Made by a program: the position numbers and the translations under genes
Source: G963662605 sp963667005
GTDB lineage: Bacteria; Bacteroidota; Ignavibacteria; Ignavibacteriales; Ignavibacteriaceae
Assembly (NCBI GenBank): GCA_963667005.1
Contig: OY762937.1
Location: 310,001 to 374,000, forward strand
DNA length: 64,000 bases
Reading direction: 5' to 3'
The notes under the pieces: model-generated
Told to the model about the DNA's origin: nothing
The model's database searches: none
The model's input: only the letters and a program-made list of their open reading frames with translations
Shown here: positions 52,129 through 61,828 of the stretch, piece by piece
How the letters are laid out: every line of letters begins with the position of its first letter
How positions within the stretch are numbered: the first letter of the stretch is position 1

Positions 52129-52644
52129 ATGATTAATCCAAAGATGGAAGCAGCCCTCAATAAACAAATAACTGAGGAATTTTATTCTTCTTTTCTCTAT
52201 CTGTCAATGTCAGCATATTTTGAATCCGTCAGTCTAACCGGTTTCGCAAACTGGATGAAGGTTCAAGCACAGGAAGAATATTTCCATGCAACAAAATTCT
52301 ATACCTACCTTATTCAAAAAGGCGGCCGTGTAGAATTGCAAGCCATTGCAAAACCAAAAACGGAATGGAAAAATATCCTCGATGTTTATGAGGAAACATA
52401 CGCTCACGAACAGAAAATCTCCGCTCTTATAAACGGATTGGTTGATCTGGCTCTTGAAGTCAAAGACCATGCAACAAATTCGTTTTTACAGTGGTTTGTT
52501 ACCGAACAGGTTGAAGAAGAAGCTAATGTTACAAAAATTCTCGACGACCTTAAATTGGTAGGAGACAATAAATCAGTACTCTTTATGATTGACCGTGAAA
52601 TGGGTCAGAGAGTGTACACTCCACCGGCAACAACAACCGCATAA
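52129..52644 (+). CDS. ftnA: bacterial ferritin
   Basis: 171 residues, non-haem ferritin that stores iron. The diiron ferroxidase residues are visible in QITEEFYSSFLYLSMSAYFE and WMKVQAQEEYFHATKFYTY, then EETYAHEQKIS and QWFVTEQVEEEAN. I start at the ATG at 52129 (AAAAGG eight bases upstream), because the alternative TTG at 52105 is not conserved. The C-terminal extension after VGDNKS is short. It is monocistronic. Confidence 0.95.
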   Translation: MINPKMEAALNKQITEEFYSSFLYLSMSAYFESVSLTGFANWMKVQAQEEYFHATKFYTYLIQKGGRVELQAIAKPKTEWKNILDVYEETYAHEQKISALINGLVDLALEVKDHATNSFLQWFVTEQVEEEANVTKILDDLKLVGDNKSVLFMIDREMGQRVYTPPATTTA

Positions 52645-52682
52645 AATATTTCTTCTTTTAATATCTTTAACGCTTTCACACT

Positions 52683-52707
52683 CCTCTTCTCCCTCTGGGA
52701 GAAGAGG
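52683..52707. repeat. 11-bp perfect hairpin, REP-like
   Basis: CCTCTTCTCCC (52683-52693), three bases and its exact complement (52697-52707). In the 199-base gap between ferritin and the PL22-like gene. Of the CCTCTCCC/GGGAGAGG kind seen as dispersed repeats in Bacteroidota-type genomes. Confidence 0.45.
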
Positions 52708-52783
52708 TTGGGTGATGAGAGCCTTCATAAAACCTTTACTTGCAGCATGCCATTCCTTAAAACCCAACAGTGTCACAGAATGG

Positions 52784-52811
52784 ATTCCGGCTCGCCTCCG
52801 GCGTCCGGAAT
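52784..52811. repeat. GC-rich nested palindrome, REP-like
   Basis: ATTCCGG (52784-52790) pairs with CCGGAAT (52805-52811), enclosing CGCC-TCC-GGCG. Unlike its AT-richer surroundings. Such sequences are common dispersed repeats; only one copy is in this window. Confidence 0.45.
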
Positions 52812-52843
52812 GACAAACGTCGGAAAACTGATTGCTCAACGCT

Positions 52844-54010
52844 TCACTTCAATGGAATAATATAAATATTCGACTGCCCGTCTTTATCTGATGTAAAGAA
52901 CACCGACTTGTCATCCGGAGAAAATCTCGGATGGGGATGCTGTTCTTCATCCGCGTAGGATGAATTATGCCGGAACAGTACTTTCTGCTTTGCTTTGCCG
53001 CCTTCAAGAGTGTAGGTGCTTATGTCAGCATGTTTCGGCATACCGTCGCCAACAAACAATGTCCCTGTACTATTGCATTCGGTGTGCTTATCATCCGCAT
53101 AGGGATACTCTTTATATTCTTTTGTATCAATATCAAGTACGCCGATATATTTCCTTTTATCGGCCTTACCTATTTGATAGCCAACATGTTTGCCGTCCTT
53201 AAACCAGTACTCATGCCCTACCTTAAGAGTTGGATCTTCTTCTGGACGCAGAGCGCATTTTCCTGATCCGTTGGAGTACACAAACCACATGCGCTGAGCT
53301 ACAGTATCCCAAGCCCCTTCGTGGCAATAGAGAATTTTCATGGTGTCAATAGGATTAATCAGCACATGACTTATATAACTTTCTTCATTCGTTACTTCAT
53401 GAGAGTACCCCGTAATTGTATTTACTGCAACAATAATACTTTGGTATGGCTGACCAATGCCGGAAGCATTATTCTTCGGCTTTTTCACCACAGCAAAAGC
53501 TATCATTGAGCCGTCAACGTTGACTGATAACGATGCTGCAATATTAAAACCCTTTGGAATATTATACAGTGTTCGCTCCTTCAGGGTACGAATATCGAGG
53601 GCCTTAACCACGCGATCATCTCCGAAGTAAACCTCGTTACGTTCCGCAGAATATGTTGCACCACGGGCTCTTACTTTCTCCCCGTCGGTCAGCTGCCGGA
53701 TAACCCCGCTGCGCAAATCTACTGTAAACAAATTCATGCTGCCGGTACGCTTAGATGCAAATACAAGCACACTGTCTTTAAGATTAAATCCGTCATTGTA
53801 GAAATATAACCCGCAGTTTAGATTTCCATCAGAGGTAAGCTGAATAACCTCAAGCCCCGATTCGGGCGAAGTGAAGCGTTTCCATTCGGGGGGATATGTT
53901 TTTCCGGAAAGAGTCTGGGTAAATGAGAATTGATATGCACATACTATTGCAGCAACAAAGAACAACCGGATAAAAAAACTTTTCAAAGCCTGCCTTAAAC
54001 CTTCTCCCAT
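52844..54010 (-). CDS. PL22-like oligogalacturonate-lyase-family beta-propeller
   Basis: 388 residues with an N-terminal signal or anchor (FFIRLFFVAAIVCAYQFSF). Seven-bladed propeller repeats (VLVFASKRTGSMNLFTVDL, EVYFGDDRVV, FFTSDKDGQSNIYII). Family residues of the PL22 group: CHEGAWDTVAQRMWF, GHEYWFKDG and EEQHPHPRFSPD, where the Gln and two His can bind metal. PL22 enzymes split oligogalacturonides; in an exopolysaccharide locus it may cleave the local polymer instead, or be inactive. Its start overlaps the acetyltransferase end by 16 bases. Confidence 0.75.
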   Translation of the reverse strand: MGEGLRQALKSFFIRLFFVAAIVCAYQFSFTQTLSGKTYPPEWKRFTSPESGLEVIQLTSDGNLNCGLYFYNDGFNLKDSVLVFASKRTGSMNLFTVDLRSGVIRQLTDGEKVRARGATYSAERNEVYFGDDRVVKALDIRTLKERTLYNIPKGFNIAASLSVNVDGSMIAFAVVKKPKNNASGIGQPYQSIIVAVNTITGYSHEVTNEESYISHVLINPIDTMKILYCHEGAWDTVAQRMWFVYSNGSGKCALRPEEDPTLKVGHEYWFKDGKHVGYQIGKADKRKYIGVLDIDTKEYKEYPYADDKHTECNSTGTLFVGDGMPKHADISTYTLEGGKAKQKVLFRHNSSYADEEQHPHPRFSPDDKSVFFTSDKDGQSNIYIIPLK

Positions 54011-54615
54011 ACTTTTGTTTCGGGATTATACTTTTTAACAATTTTTGCAGGATTACCCACAGCCACAGAATATGCAGGGACACTCTTCGTGACAACACTA
54101 CCCGCGCCGACAATAGCATGTTTACCGATTGTAACACCGGGTACGATCACAGCGTTAGCACCAATCCAGGCATCGTCTTCAACAACGATTTTGGCCGTGC
54201 TTACTTTTTGCCTGCTGATTGGCATCGAAATATCTTCAAATCCATGATTCAGTCCGGATAATGCAACGTGCTGCGCAGTCATAACATTATTCCCGATTTC
54301 AATCGGTCCGATCAGTACATTTGATAAACCTATCCGTGTATTGTCGCCGATAAACACATCACCAACCGCGTTATTAACAACACTGAAATCCTCAATCGTA
54401 GAGTATTTCCCGACAACAAATTTATTGAAAGGCAAAACATCTATTCTTGAACGGCGCCTGATACATGCACCGCGTCCTTTTTTATGCACGAGCGGATTAA
54501 AGAACAACTTTACCCAGAGTCTTGGGCGTGCCTGATGTGCGGGCATTAAAAGCCAGAGCACAAAGTCTTTCAACTTCTGGTTGTTTTTCAATTTCGATTT
54601 CAAGTCACCCGGCAT
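53995..54615 (-). CDS. left-handed beta-helix acetyltransferase
   Basis: 206 residues. Hexapeptide repeats (VFIGDNTRIGLSNVLIGPIEIGNNVMT and VIVPGVTIGKHAIVGAGSVVTKSV) in the middle and C-terminal half form the WbbJ/NodL-type fold; AQHVALSGLNHGFEDI holds the catalytic histidine. Transfers acetyl from acetyl-CoA to a sugar, probably a unit of the exopolysaccharide. It is 10 bases after the glycosyltransferase gene. Confidence 0.88.
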   Translation of the reverse strand: MPGDLKSKLKNNQKLKDFVLWLLMPAHQARPRLWVKLFFNPLVHKKGRGACIRRRSRIDVLPFNKFVVGKYSTIEDFSVVNNAVGDVFIGDNTRIGLSNVLIGPIEIGNNVMTAQHVALSGLNHGFEDISMPISRQKVSTAKIVVEDDAWIGANAVIVPGVTIGKHAIVGAGSVVTKSVPAYSVAVGNPAKIVKKYNPETKVWEKV

Positions 54616-54625
54616 GTGGACTCCT

Positions 54626-55828
54626 TTACGGTTTTACTTTTTTAATGCACTGGTAAATAGCGAGCACATTGTTTTCCCAGGTATGCTGCGCGGCGAATGC
54701 TTTTCTCGCTTCGTGTTTTTCCGGTGAATCTTCCCGGAGGGCTTTTTCTATTGCCGGAATGTATTCTTCTTTGTTTTCCGGTTGGTACGTATGCGCGGCA
54801 AAAATATCCATAGCCGCTGTTTTTGTCGCAACCGTAGCTTTTCCCATGGCCAGATATTCGTCAATTTTTCTCGGGTAATTGCCGACCGTTACAGCATTAA
54901 CAACTTGCGGATTAAGGCATACATTAAAGTATTTAATATATGATGGGAGTTCACTCATGTCTTTCCGGCCAAGGAAAAATACATTTTTCATTTGATGCAG
55001 CTTACTGTTCTTGAACTTCTCGTCCTCGGGACCAACGAGAACGATGTTCCATTCGGGCTTCTCAGAAGCGACAAACTCCAGAAGTTCAATATCAAGTCTC
55101 AAGCTGAACAGTGCCCCAACATATCCGATTCTTGGCTCAGGCACAGCGGCTAAATCCGCGGGACATTCTTTTACCTTTGCCTCATCAAAATGGGAAACAT
55201 CACACCCCTGACCCACGAAGTACGATTCCGGATTATACTTGCGGCCGTAATCAGCAAGATAATTTGAATTGGCAACAACCACATCTGATTTCGCAAACAA
55301 TTTTGGCTCTAAGCGTGTGCCGTGTTTTTTCCAATACTCAACCGCGACAACGTAGTCACGGATATAATAAACCGAACAATCCGGATGCAATAATTCCTTT
55401 AAATAAAAACTGCGGAAGATATCATTATCGTTGAATAAAATTACATCTGTAAAACTCAGCTGTTTCATTGCCTTTAGAATTTCATCAGCGTACTTAGCGT
55501 TATTCCTTTTATTCATGATATCATAAATAAATCCGACAGGAATGCGGTTGATGGATTCAAGCACGGTTGACGGGAAAAAATTCCAAAGATTGTCGGATAT
55601 TTTTACCAGGCCTTCTTCTTTCCCCTCAAGAATTCTCAGACGGCGCTGAATCTCCGGCCTTTCCTTTTCATGCAAAATGGTATGGCGATCCAAAGGAGGA
55701 TTAACGTATAATACCCGGTTGTGGCGGGCAAATTCCTCGGCAATATTTTTGCAATTACTGCCGATATCTACATCCCAGGCCTGCAGCCCGACGATAACTA
55801 TATCGCGACCCTGTATATGTTCAGACAT
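54626..55828 (-). CDS. glycosyltransferase (GT1/GT4-like)
   Basis: 400 residues. N-terminal Rossmann GRDIVIVGLQAWD with the Cys-rich start SNCKNIAEEFARHNRVLYVNPP; C-terminal donor domain with RIGYVGALFSLRLDIELLEF, VVLVGPEDEKFKNS, NVFFLGRKDMSELPSYIKYF and PRKIDEYLAMGKATVA (E near the site of nucleotide-sugar binding). GT-B fold, family close to GT1-like glycosyltransferases. Probably adds one sugar of the repeat unit. It is 11 bases after the Wzx gene. Confidence 0.85.
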   Translation of the reverse strand: MSEHIQGRDIVIVGLQAWDVDIGSNCKNIAEEFARHNRVLYVNPPLDRHTILHEKERPEIQRRLRILEGKEEGLVKISDNLWNFFPSTVLESINRIPVGFIYDIMNKRNNAKYADEILKAMKQLSFTDVILFNDNDIFRSFYLKELLHPDCSVYYIRDYVVAVEYWKKHGTRLEPKLFAKSDVVVANSNYLADYGRKYNPESYFVGQGCDVSHFDEAKVKECPADLAAVPEPRIGYVGALFSLRLDIELLEFVASEKPEWNIVLVGPEDEKFKNSKLHQMKNVFFLGRKDMSELPSYIKYFNVCLNPQVVNAVTVGNYPRKIDEYLAMGKATVATKTAAMDIFAAHTYQPENKEEYIPAIEKALREDSPEKHEARKAFAAQHTWENNVLAIYQCIKKVKP

Positions 55829-55839
55829 AACGCGTTCCT

Positions 55840-57177
55840 TTACTTGAGACCTAATTTACCGATGACCATCTTAAATCCATCGGAATAAAACTTCCAGCAA
55901 TAAATAAACGTATGATGAAATTTAACGCCGAATTCTTTTTTCAATATTCTGAGTGCAATCGCCACAAAAATCGTCATTGCAACTGCACTGCCGAGTGCCG
56001 CACCTACTACGCCAAAAATCTTGATACCGAAGTATATCGCCACAATGTTAAATATTGTAATGATAAGAAGCAGATAAAAATTTGTCTTCGGCATTCCTGC
56101 GGAATCCATAACAACTCCGAACTGCCGCGCGTAAGGCTGCAATAATGAAGATATCATTATCACCTGCATAACCGGTATGGCATCAAAATATTTCGCACCG
56201 GCAATAACCAGTATCACCCATTTGGCAAGGAAAACACAGACCAGCACCATGGGGAGAATGAGCGCCACAAGCAAGCCTACCGAACGCTCGTATAAATATA
56301 CCAATGCTTCTTTGCCCTGCTCTGCCGCGCGTTTTGCACTTTGCGGAAAAACGATAGCAGAGACGGCGGAGACAGGAACATCCACAAAATTGGTTGTTCT
56401 TGATGCCGCATTATACGCACCTACTTCAGCCGTTGTCAACATACCGCCCAATATCATCTGATCAATACTTTGATAGATCATTGAACTGACGCTCGTTCCG
56501 AACACAAATTTTCCGTAATGAAATAATTTTTTAACCCATTCCCATTCAAGCGCAAAGGTGATTTTGAAATACTTCTTCACGAACATCCAGCCGCTCATTG
56601 CCCCAAGGACAGCCGCAATCGTCTGGTATACAACAAGCTCAATGAGTGAAGGAGCTTTTCTCGTTAAGAAAGAATAGAGAACAGCCGCAAAAAAGAATCC
56701 CTGCCTAATAGCGTTGGAATAAAAAATACCTTTAAAATCGAATTTAGCCTGCTGAATAAAATTGAATTGCGAAAATGCAATAAGCGTAATGGTTGTGAAT
56801 GTGTAAAGATAGAACATCCCTTCAATTTCGGGCGACTTCCATACCAGACTCAGCGCATGCGCGACACCACACATAATAATCACCGATGACATGGTGATAA
56901 GAATGTTTAAAGTAAGTGAAGCATTGAGGATTTTAGGATATTCTATCTCGTCAGCGGCCGAGGCATATTTGATTTGTGCATTTTGCACAAGTCCGTTTCT
57001 TGCCACTTCAATGATTGATGTTGCTGTTAAGAACAACGCCCATATACCGAAGCTTTTTTTATCTATGATGCGTACTAAAAGTAAAAAGCTGCCGAACCCG
57101 AAAATAAGATTAGCGAACCGGCTCAATACTGTGTAAATACCGGATTTCAGCCAGTATGGGTCTTTTGCAAATTTCAT
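55840..57177 (-). CDS. polysaccharide flippase (Wzx/MOP family)
   Basis: 445 residues, about twelve to fourteen membrane helices. FGFGSFLLLVRIIDKKSFG at the start, a loop pattern with PVSAVSAIVFPQ and KYFDAIPVMQVIMISSLLQPYARQFGVVMDSAG as in MOP flippases (shown in parts). Moves lipid-linked oligosaccharide units across the inner membrane. It abuts the GT4 gene with a one-base overlap (57177) and shares the transcript. Confidence 0.88.
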   Translation of the reverse strand: MKFAKDPYWLKSGIYTVLSRFANLIFGFGSFLLLVRIIDKKSFGIWALFLTATSIIEVARNGLVQNAQIKYASAADEIEYPKILNASLTLNILITMSSVIIMCGVAHALSLVWKSPEIEGMFYLYTFTTITLIAFSQFNFIQQAKFDFKGIFYSNAIRQGFFFAAVLYSFLTRKAPSLIELVVYQTIAAVLGAMSGWMFVKKYFKITFALEWEWVKKLFHYGKFVFGTSVSSMIYQSIDQMILGGMLTTAEVGAYNAASRTTNFVDVPVSAVSAIVFPQSAKRAAEQGKEALVYLYERSVGLLVALILPMVLVCVFLAKWVILVIAGAKYFDAIPVMQVIMISSLLQPYARQFGVVMDSAGMPKTNFYLLLIITIFNIVAIYFGIKIFGVVGAALGSAVAMTIFVAIALRILKKEFGVKFHHTFIYCWKFYSDGFKMVIGKLGLK

Positions 57178-58301
57178 CAGCTCATGCCCGCCATTTCTTC
57201 ATACACCAGTTCATTTTCACTCACTAATTTTGCCAGATCAAAATGTTCGACTACAGTCTTCCGGGCTGCCTGTCCATATATCCGGCGCATGATATCATCC
57301 GTCGCCAGTGTCAGAATTCTTTCAGCAAGCTGCTTTTCGTTATGCGGAGCAAACAGCAGTCCATTCTTTCCACCATAAAGGGCCTCAGTCGTACCCGGAA
57401 TGTCGGTTGCGATGCAGGCTTTTTCCATGGCCATGGCTTCAAGCAATGCCAGTGGAACCACTTCCCACAACGAAGGCAGGACAAAGATATCTGATGAAGC
57501 GTGAACATTTTGCACGTCTGTTCTGAATGAACCGAATTTCAAATTATCTCCGACTTGTAAGGAATTCGCAAGTGCGAGCACTTCTTCTTTCATTTCACCA
57601 TCACCTATCATCAGGCCGACAACGTTCGGATTTTCCTTAGCCGCCAATGCTATTGCTTTAACAAATGTCAGCGGATCTTTCTGATAGGTCATGCGCGCCA
57701 AAAATGTTACAACAATTTTATCGCTGCCGATGCCGTATTCTTCACGAATATTTTTGTTGGCCGAATCAGCCGTGAATTTATTTGTATCAATACTATTGTG
57801 AATAAGCCGGTATGCCGCACCGCCGCAATATTTTTTACCGGCATCAATGTCAGCCTGTGAGCCACAGATAACAAGATCCGTGTATTTTATCATCATGGAC
57901 TCAGCCGCAATCCGGCCTTTCGTTATCAAGGGATTATTCCCCGTATGAAACGACCAGCCATGAACTGTATAAATTATTTTTTTGCGGGCGAATCGCGCTG
58001 GTATTACGGTATTCGTCCCGGCACGGCTTCCATGATAATGCACCAGATCAAATTGTTCCGCATCAATAAACCGCTTAATCTTTGGATACAGTGCAAAATT
58101 AAAAGGCCGCTCGGTATAAAATACCTCGGCGCGAATACCATCTTTACGAAGCCGTGTTATCATTTCGCCGTCGGTAAAACTCAGCACGACCGGCTCGAAA
58201 CGATCCCGGTCCAAATTAGTAACTAAATTCAGCAGATATGTTTCACCTCCGCCGATGGAACCCTGGCGAATAGTTTCTAATATTTTAATTTTCTTTGTCA
58301 C
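57177..58301 (-). CDS. GT4-family glycosyltransferase
   Basis: 374 residues. Start KKIKILETIRQGSIGGGETYLL with the glycine-rich acceptor motif; C-terminal GT4 donor domain: VVTFLARMTYQKDPLTFVKAI, GLMIGDGEMKEEVLAL, DIFVLPSLWEVVPLALLEAMAM (the E-x7-E pair) and CIATDIPGTTEAL. Builds glycosidic bonds from nucleotide sugars. The order with the GT2 and flippase suggests a repeat-unit assembly line. A 29-base gap precedes from the GT2 gene. Confidence 0.92.
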   Translation of the reverse strand: MTKKIKILETIRQGSIGGGETYLLNLVTNLDRDRFEPVVLSFTDGEMITRLRKDGIRAEVFYTERPFNFALYPKIKRFIDAEQFDLVHYHGSRAGTNTVIPARFARKKIIYTVHGWSFHTGNNPLITKGRIAAESMMIKYTDLVICGSQADIDAGKKYCGGAAYRLIHNSIDTNKFTADSANKNIREEYGIGSDKIVVTFLARMTYQKDPLTFVKAIALAAKENPNVVGLMIGDGEMKEEVLALANSLQVGDNLKFGSFRTDVQNVHASSDIFVLPSLWEVVPLALLEAMAMEKACIATDIPGTTEALYGGKNGLLFAPHNEKQLAERILTLATDDIMRRIYGQAARKTVVEHFDLAKLVSENELVYEEMAGMS

Positions 58302-58330
58302 GTTTGTAATTCGAATAGTTAAAAATGAGC

Positions 58331-59557
58331 TTATTTGATTTCGTTTTTCTTTTTCAATATGTCGTCAATATACAACATCTTGGTCTTTTCAGTAACCATA
58401 AAATCCTGATTCGAACGTTTCAGTCTGAAGAGTGCCAATATCTGATTAAACATAAAGGCTGGTATACCGGGTAATGCCTTCCATATTTCTTTCTCGGGCT
58501 TGTGCAACAACGGAGCGAGTATAAAATTACCGATAAAAATACAACCCGCAATTATCCATGCCAGTGCATACCGGACATCAATGAACAAATCCAAAACAAC
58601 AAAGAACACGGAATACATAACCATGATGATAATCGGTGGTGTTGTTATTACTAATCCGAAAAAGAATTCATTGAAACTGAATTTCGCGATGCCTTTGCCG
58701 ATAATAGACAGACTGTCTTTTAGGTGTTTGAAATAGGAGTTAAGCCATCGTGTTCTCTGCCGTTCAGCCTGATATCCGGAAGAAATTTTTTCATCATAAA
58801 TCACGGCATCGCGGTCATATCCGATACGAACGCCGCGGTCAACCAACTTGCTTTGCAATAACTTGTCTTCGGCAACAATGACTTTTTGATGTTTGTTTTC
58901 TTCTTCTATCTCGTGCAATATGTCAACATACATTTTTGTATTGATCGCCATACCTGAACCGGCAATCGGGGCTGATGATCCCATCATGTATGGCACAAAC
59001 CGCTGTGTGTGATTATAGTAATACTCACCAAGGGCATCGAGGCAGGCATACATGGAATCGAGATTTTTTGGCCCTCTCCTGCCCTGTATGGCAAAATAGC
59101 CATTAGCAAAAAAGACGTCCATGCGGCTTAATACATCCGGATGTGCCAGATTATCGGGATCAAAAATTACGGTGATAGTATGCGGGCGTGTATAATGTTC
59201 AATCGCATACAAAATAGATTTAACTTTTGAGCCAAGGCCCGTCTCAGGTTTCAGAATGGAAACTTTATCGGAATGAAATTTCAGTCCCGATATTTCGCAG
59301 CTATCCGCAACAAGATAAACATGGTAGTTGGTATAGTTTTGCTTGAGCAGAGAATCTACAAGAGGAAGCGTAATGGCTATATCTTTATAGGCGGTGATAA
59401 CAAGACCAAAATCAGTAAAGCCGGCGGCGGGTTTTTTCAACGCCGGCGGCCTGAGGAACAAACCCAATACAACCTTGCAAAAAGGAAATACAAGAAAGAA
59501 TATAAAAGGAATCTGAATGCTCAGAATTACCACACACAAGATATCGTGTACATCCAC
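58331..59557 (-). CDS. membrane GT2 glycosyltransferase
   Basis: 408 residues. N-terminal helix, then a GT-A domain: GLVITAYKDIAITLPLVDSLL, VIFDPDNLAHPD (the DxD), SAPIAGSGMAINTKM, VIVAEDKLLQSKLVD and QRTRWLNSYFKH (the QxxRW motif of processive enzymes). Then about three membrane helices (IIIMVMYSVFFVVLDLFI, LAWIIAGCIFIGNFILAPLL). Related to chitin/hyaluronan-synthase-type enzymes and likely a polymerising or initiating transferase. 15 bases after the Wzc-like gene. Confidence 0.9.
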   Translation of the reverse strand: MDVHDILCVVILSIQIPFIFFLVFPFCKVVLGLFLRPPALKKPAAGFTDFGLVITAYKDIAITLPLVDSLLKQNYTNYHVYLVADSCEISGLKFHSDKVSILKPETGLGSKVKSILYAIEHYTRPHTITVIFDPDNLAHPDVLSRMDVFFANGYFAIQGRRGPKNLDSMYACLDALGEYYYNHTQRFVPYMMGSSAPIAGSGMAINTKMYVDILHEIEEENKHQKVIVAEDKLLQSKLVDRGVRIGYDRDAVIYDEKISSGYQAERQRTRWLNSYFKHLKDSLSIIGKGIAKFSFNEFFFGLVITTPPIIIMVMYSVFFVVLDLFIDVRYALAWIIAGCIFIGNFILAPLLHKPEKEIWKALPGIPAFMFNQILALFRLKRSNQDFMVTEKTKMLYIDDILKKKNEIK

Positions 59558-59572
59558 TATGTAAAATCCGGT

Positions 59573-61828
59573 TTAATTTTTACTAAAATTTCTCTTTAGC
59601 AACTGTTTAATTCTAATTCTTAACTGTGTCCTGTTTTTCTGTAACTCACCATACGACTGTTCAAGATTTTCAGGAAGCACCTTATTAAGTATTGCTCCTG
59701 CAAATTTTTTGTCGAGGTTTTTTAAATATGCGAAAACGTCTTTATCTGCCTGTTCGATAGTGTGATTTGCCGGGAAAATGACAACCACTTTATCAGCCGC
59801 GCCGATAAGTTCTTTAGAATCGGCAAATCTACTCATTGAAGGTCCTTCCATAAGCACGATGTCGTAGTCCAAAGCAGCAGCATTGATAAATGCCGCAAGT
59901 GCTTCGGGTCCGGCGATTTCATCCGGCGAGCCGATAGTACCGTCTGCACCCACTATATCAATACCTTCAAGAGCGGTTGTTGTAATAGCATCCTGAAGAC
60001 GTATCTTTGCCTGAACAGCTGACTCCAACAGCGGTTTGGCCGCAAACTGTTTTGTCAAAGTTGGATTCTTAAAATTCGTATCTAATATTAAAACTTTTTT
60101 GCCGGTCATTTTGTAAGAAAATGCCAGACTTAATAATATGAGTGATTTACCTTCGCCGCTATTAGAAGCAGTAATAAGTACAACTTTTTTATCCTGCAGG
60201 CTGTTTGTCAGTTCAGCCCTGGTTGCCTGTAAAAGATTTTTAAATACCCTGATTTCTGCATCACCTGCCGGCGAACCGAACATTGCGCCCAAGTCGAGCG
60301 CCTGTTTTTCCAGCAAATTAAAATAGCCGAGCAGATCAAGTCCGGACAGCTTGACAAACTGCCGTGGGGTTTTGACGGTCAGATCAAGATATTCGAATAT
60401 CAATATCAATATGATGCACAGAATAAATGAAACCACTGCACTCAGGATGATCAACAGTAATCTCTTTGATGCTTCCGGATTATCCGGAACAAGAGCGCCT
60501 TCCGTTATACGTACGCCTTCTCCGCTTGCCTCACTTGCAAATTTTGCCAGTGTCAGCTTATTTAGAATAACCAGATATGCTTCTGCCAAAACGGAAATTT
60601 CCCGCTCGTAGGAACCAATGGTCGCATCACATGGGGTAAAGCTGTCGACAATGCGCTGTAAGCGGGCGCGTTCTTTGTCCATAGACACCACACCCTTTTT
60701 CGCGATTTCAAGATCCAGCTCATAATTGATTTTCTTTGTAATCAAATCCTGCCGGCTGACATTCGGATCCATGATAAAATTATCGGAAATATTTTGCACC
60801 GCGCTATGCATCTCACCACGTAAAAGATTCAGAGAGTCACGAAGCTGTGTATTGGTAAAGCCGGATTCGATATACTTTTCATTAACGACTTCAATTTTCC
60901 GCTTCAGATCCGACACTTTTTGTTGATGCGGTTCAAGTTTCGATTCGATATAATCTTTTTGTTTCGGTGAAAATTTCTTATCTATATCAACCAGGGCTGC
61001 CTGTATTGAAGGAATCTTCTTGTTTTCCTCTTCACGCTGTAATTCAAGTGAAGAAATTTGATTTACAAGAGATTTTGTCTGTTCATATAAGTTGATGATT
61101 TGGTGCTGTAATTTGAAATCTTTCAGAACATTAACGACGCTATCCAATTCATGCTTCTTCTGGCGCGCTAAGCGTTCCCAAAAATCCACCGAATTTGTAT
61201 TCTGTTGTACTTTCACCGTTTTATAGAAACGGAGAAACTCCTGACAAACAGTATTCGGCACAAAAGCGGCCATGTCGCCCGAATCAGACTCATACGATAC
61301 TTCGATAAAATCGCTTGTACCGAGTCTTTCGACTTTTAATTTTTTTTGTATGGATACATCGTCATACCCCAAGCTCTTAATAAGCTTGATGATACCGACT
61401 TCATCGGGATTATAAACAGATAAACTTTGCTCTGCATCAATTTTGTCGGTCAGAATTTCCCGGGCATGAGCTTTTGCTTCCTCGCTCATTTCATTTAATA
61501 ACTTGCTAGGTTTACGATATGGCGGGGTCTTCGTTAAGTCATGAAGCAAAAGCTGCATGGAGACTTGATCAATAACCTGCTTGCAGCGAATCAATTCGAT
61601 AATATTACTAAACTTGGTTTGGATCAAAAAAGATGACTGTAAATCCGCTTTGTCTTCTATCGTAATTTTCGATTCATCTACAATGCCGGCCGCAATTTGA
61701 GCCTGTGCCTTATATACGCTCTCCATCCGCATCGTTAATAGATACGTCAGCAGCATGGCAAACAGCGGAACCAGTATCAAAAGCCGGGTTCGTTTAAGCA
61801 AAATTCTGATGAGCCTTATAACATCCAT
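59573..61828 (-). CDS. Wzc-like chain-length/ATPase protein without tyrosine cluster
   Basis: 751 residues. Wzz domain: first membrane helix (LLILVPLFAMLLTYLLTM), periplasmic coiled coils, second helix (LLLIILSAVVSFILCIILILIF, about 455-480). Then a cytoplasmic BY-kinase-type ATPase with Walker A ASNSGEGKS, ILDTNFKNP and LMEGPS (A' and B). The C-terminal tail, ending KQLLKRNFSKN, has only one Tyr, so the autophosphorylation cluster of Wzc is absent. It regulates length and export of the polysaccharide with the adjacent outer-membrane protein. Overlaps the TolC-like gene by one base. Confidence 0.88.
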   Translation of the reverse strand: MDVIRLIRILLKRTRLLILVPLFAMLLTYLLTMRMESVYKAQAQIAAGIVDESKITIEDKADLQSSFLIQTKFSNIIELIRCKQVIDQVSMQLLLHDLTKTPPYRKPSKLLNEMSEEAKAHAREILTDKIDAEQSLSVYNPDEVGIIKLIKSLGYDDVSIQKKLKVERLGTSDFIEVSYESDSGDMAAFVPNTVCQEFLRFYKTVKVQQNTNSVDFWERLARQKKHELDSVVNVLKDFKLQHQIINLYEQTKSLVNQISSLELQREEENKKIPSIQAALVDIDKKFSPKQKDYIESKLEPHQQKVSDLKRKIEVVNEKYIESGFTNTQLRDSLNLLRGEMHSAVQNISDNFIMDPNVSRQDLITKKINYELDLEIAKKGVVSMDKERARLQRIVDSFTPCDATIGSYEREISVLAEAYLVILNKLTLAKFASEASGEGVRITEGALVPDNPEASKRLLLIILSAVVSFILCIILILIFEYLDLTVKTPRQFVKLSGLDLLGYFNLLEKQALDLGAMFGSPAGDAEIRVFKNLLQATRAELTNSLQDKKVVLITASNSGEGKSLILLSLAFSYKMTGKKVLILDTNFKNPTLTKQFAAKPLLESAVQAKIRLQDAITTTALEGIDIVGADGTIGSPDEIAGPEALAAFINAAALDYDIVLMEGPSMSRFADSKELIGAADKVVVIFPANHTIEQADKDVFAYLKNLDKKFAGAILNKVLPENLEQSYGELQKNRTQLRIRIKQLLKRNFSKN

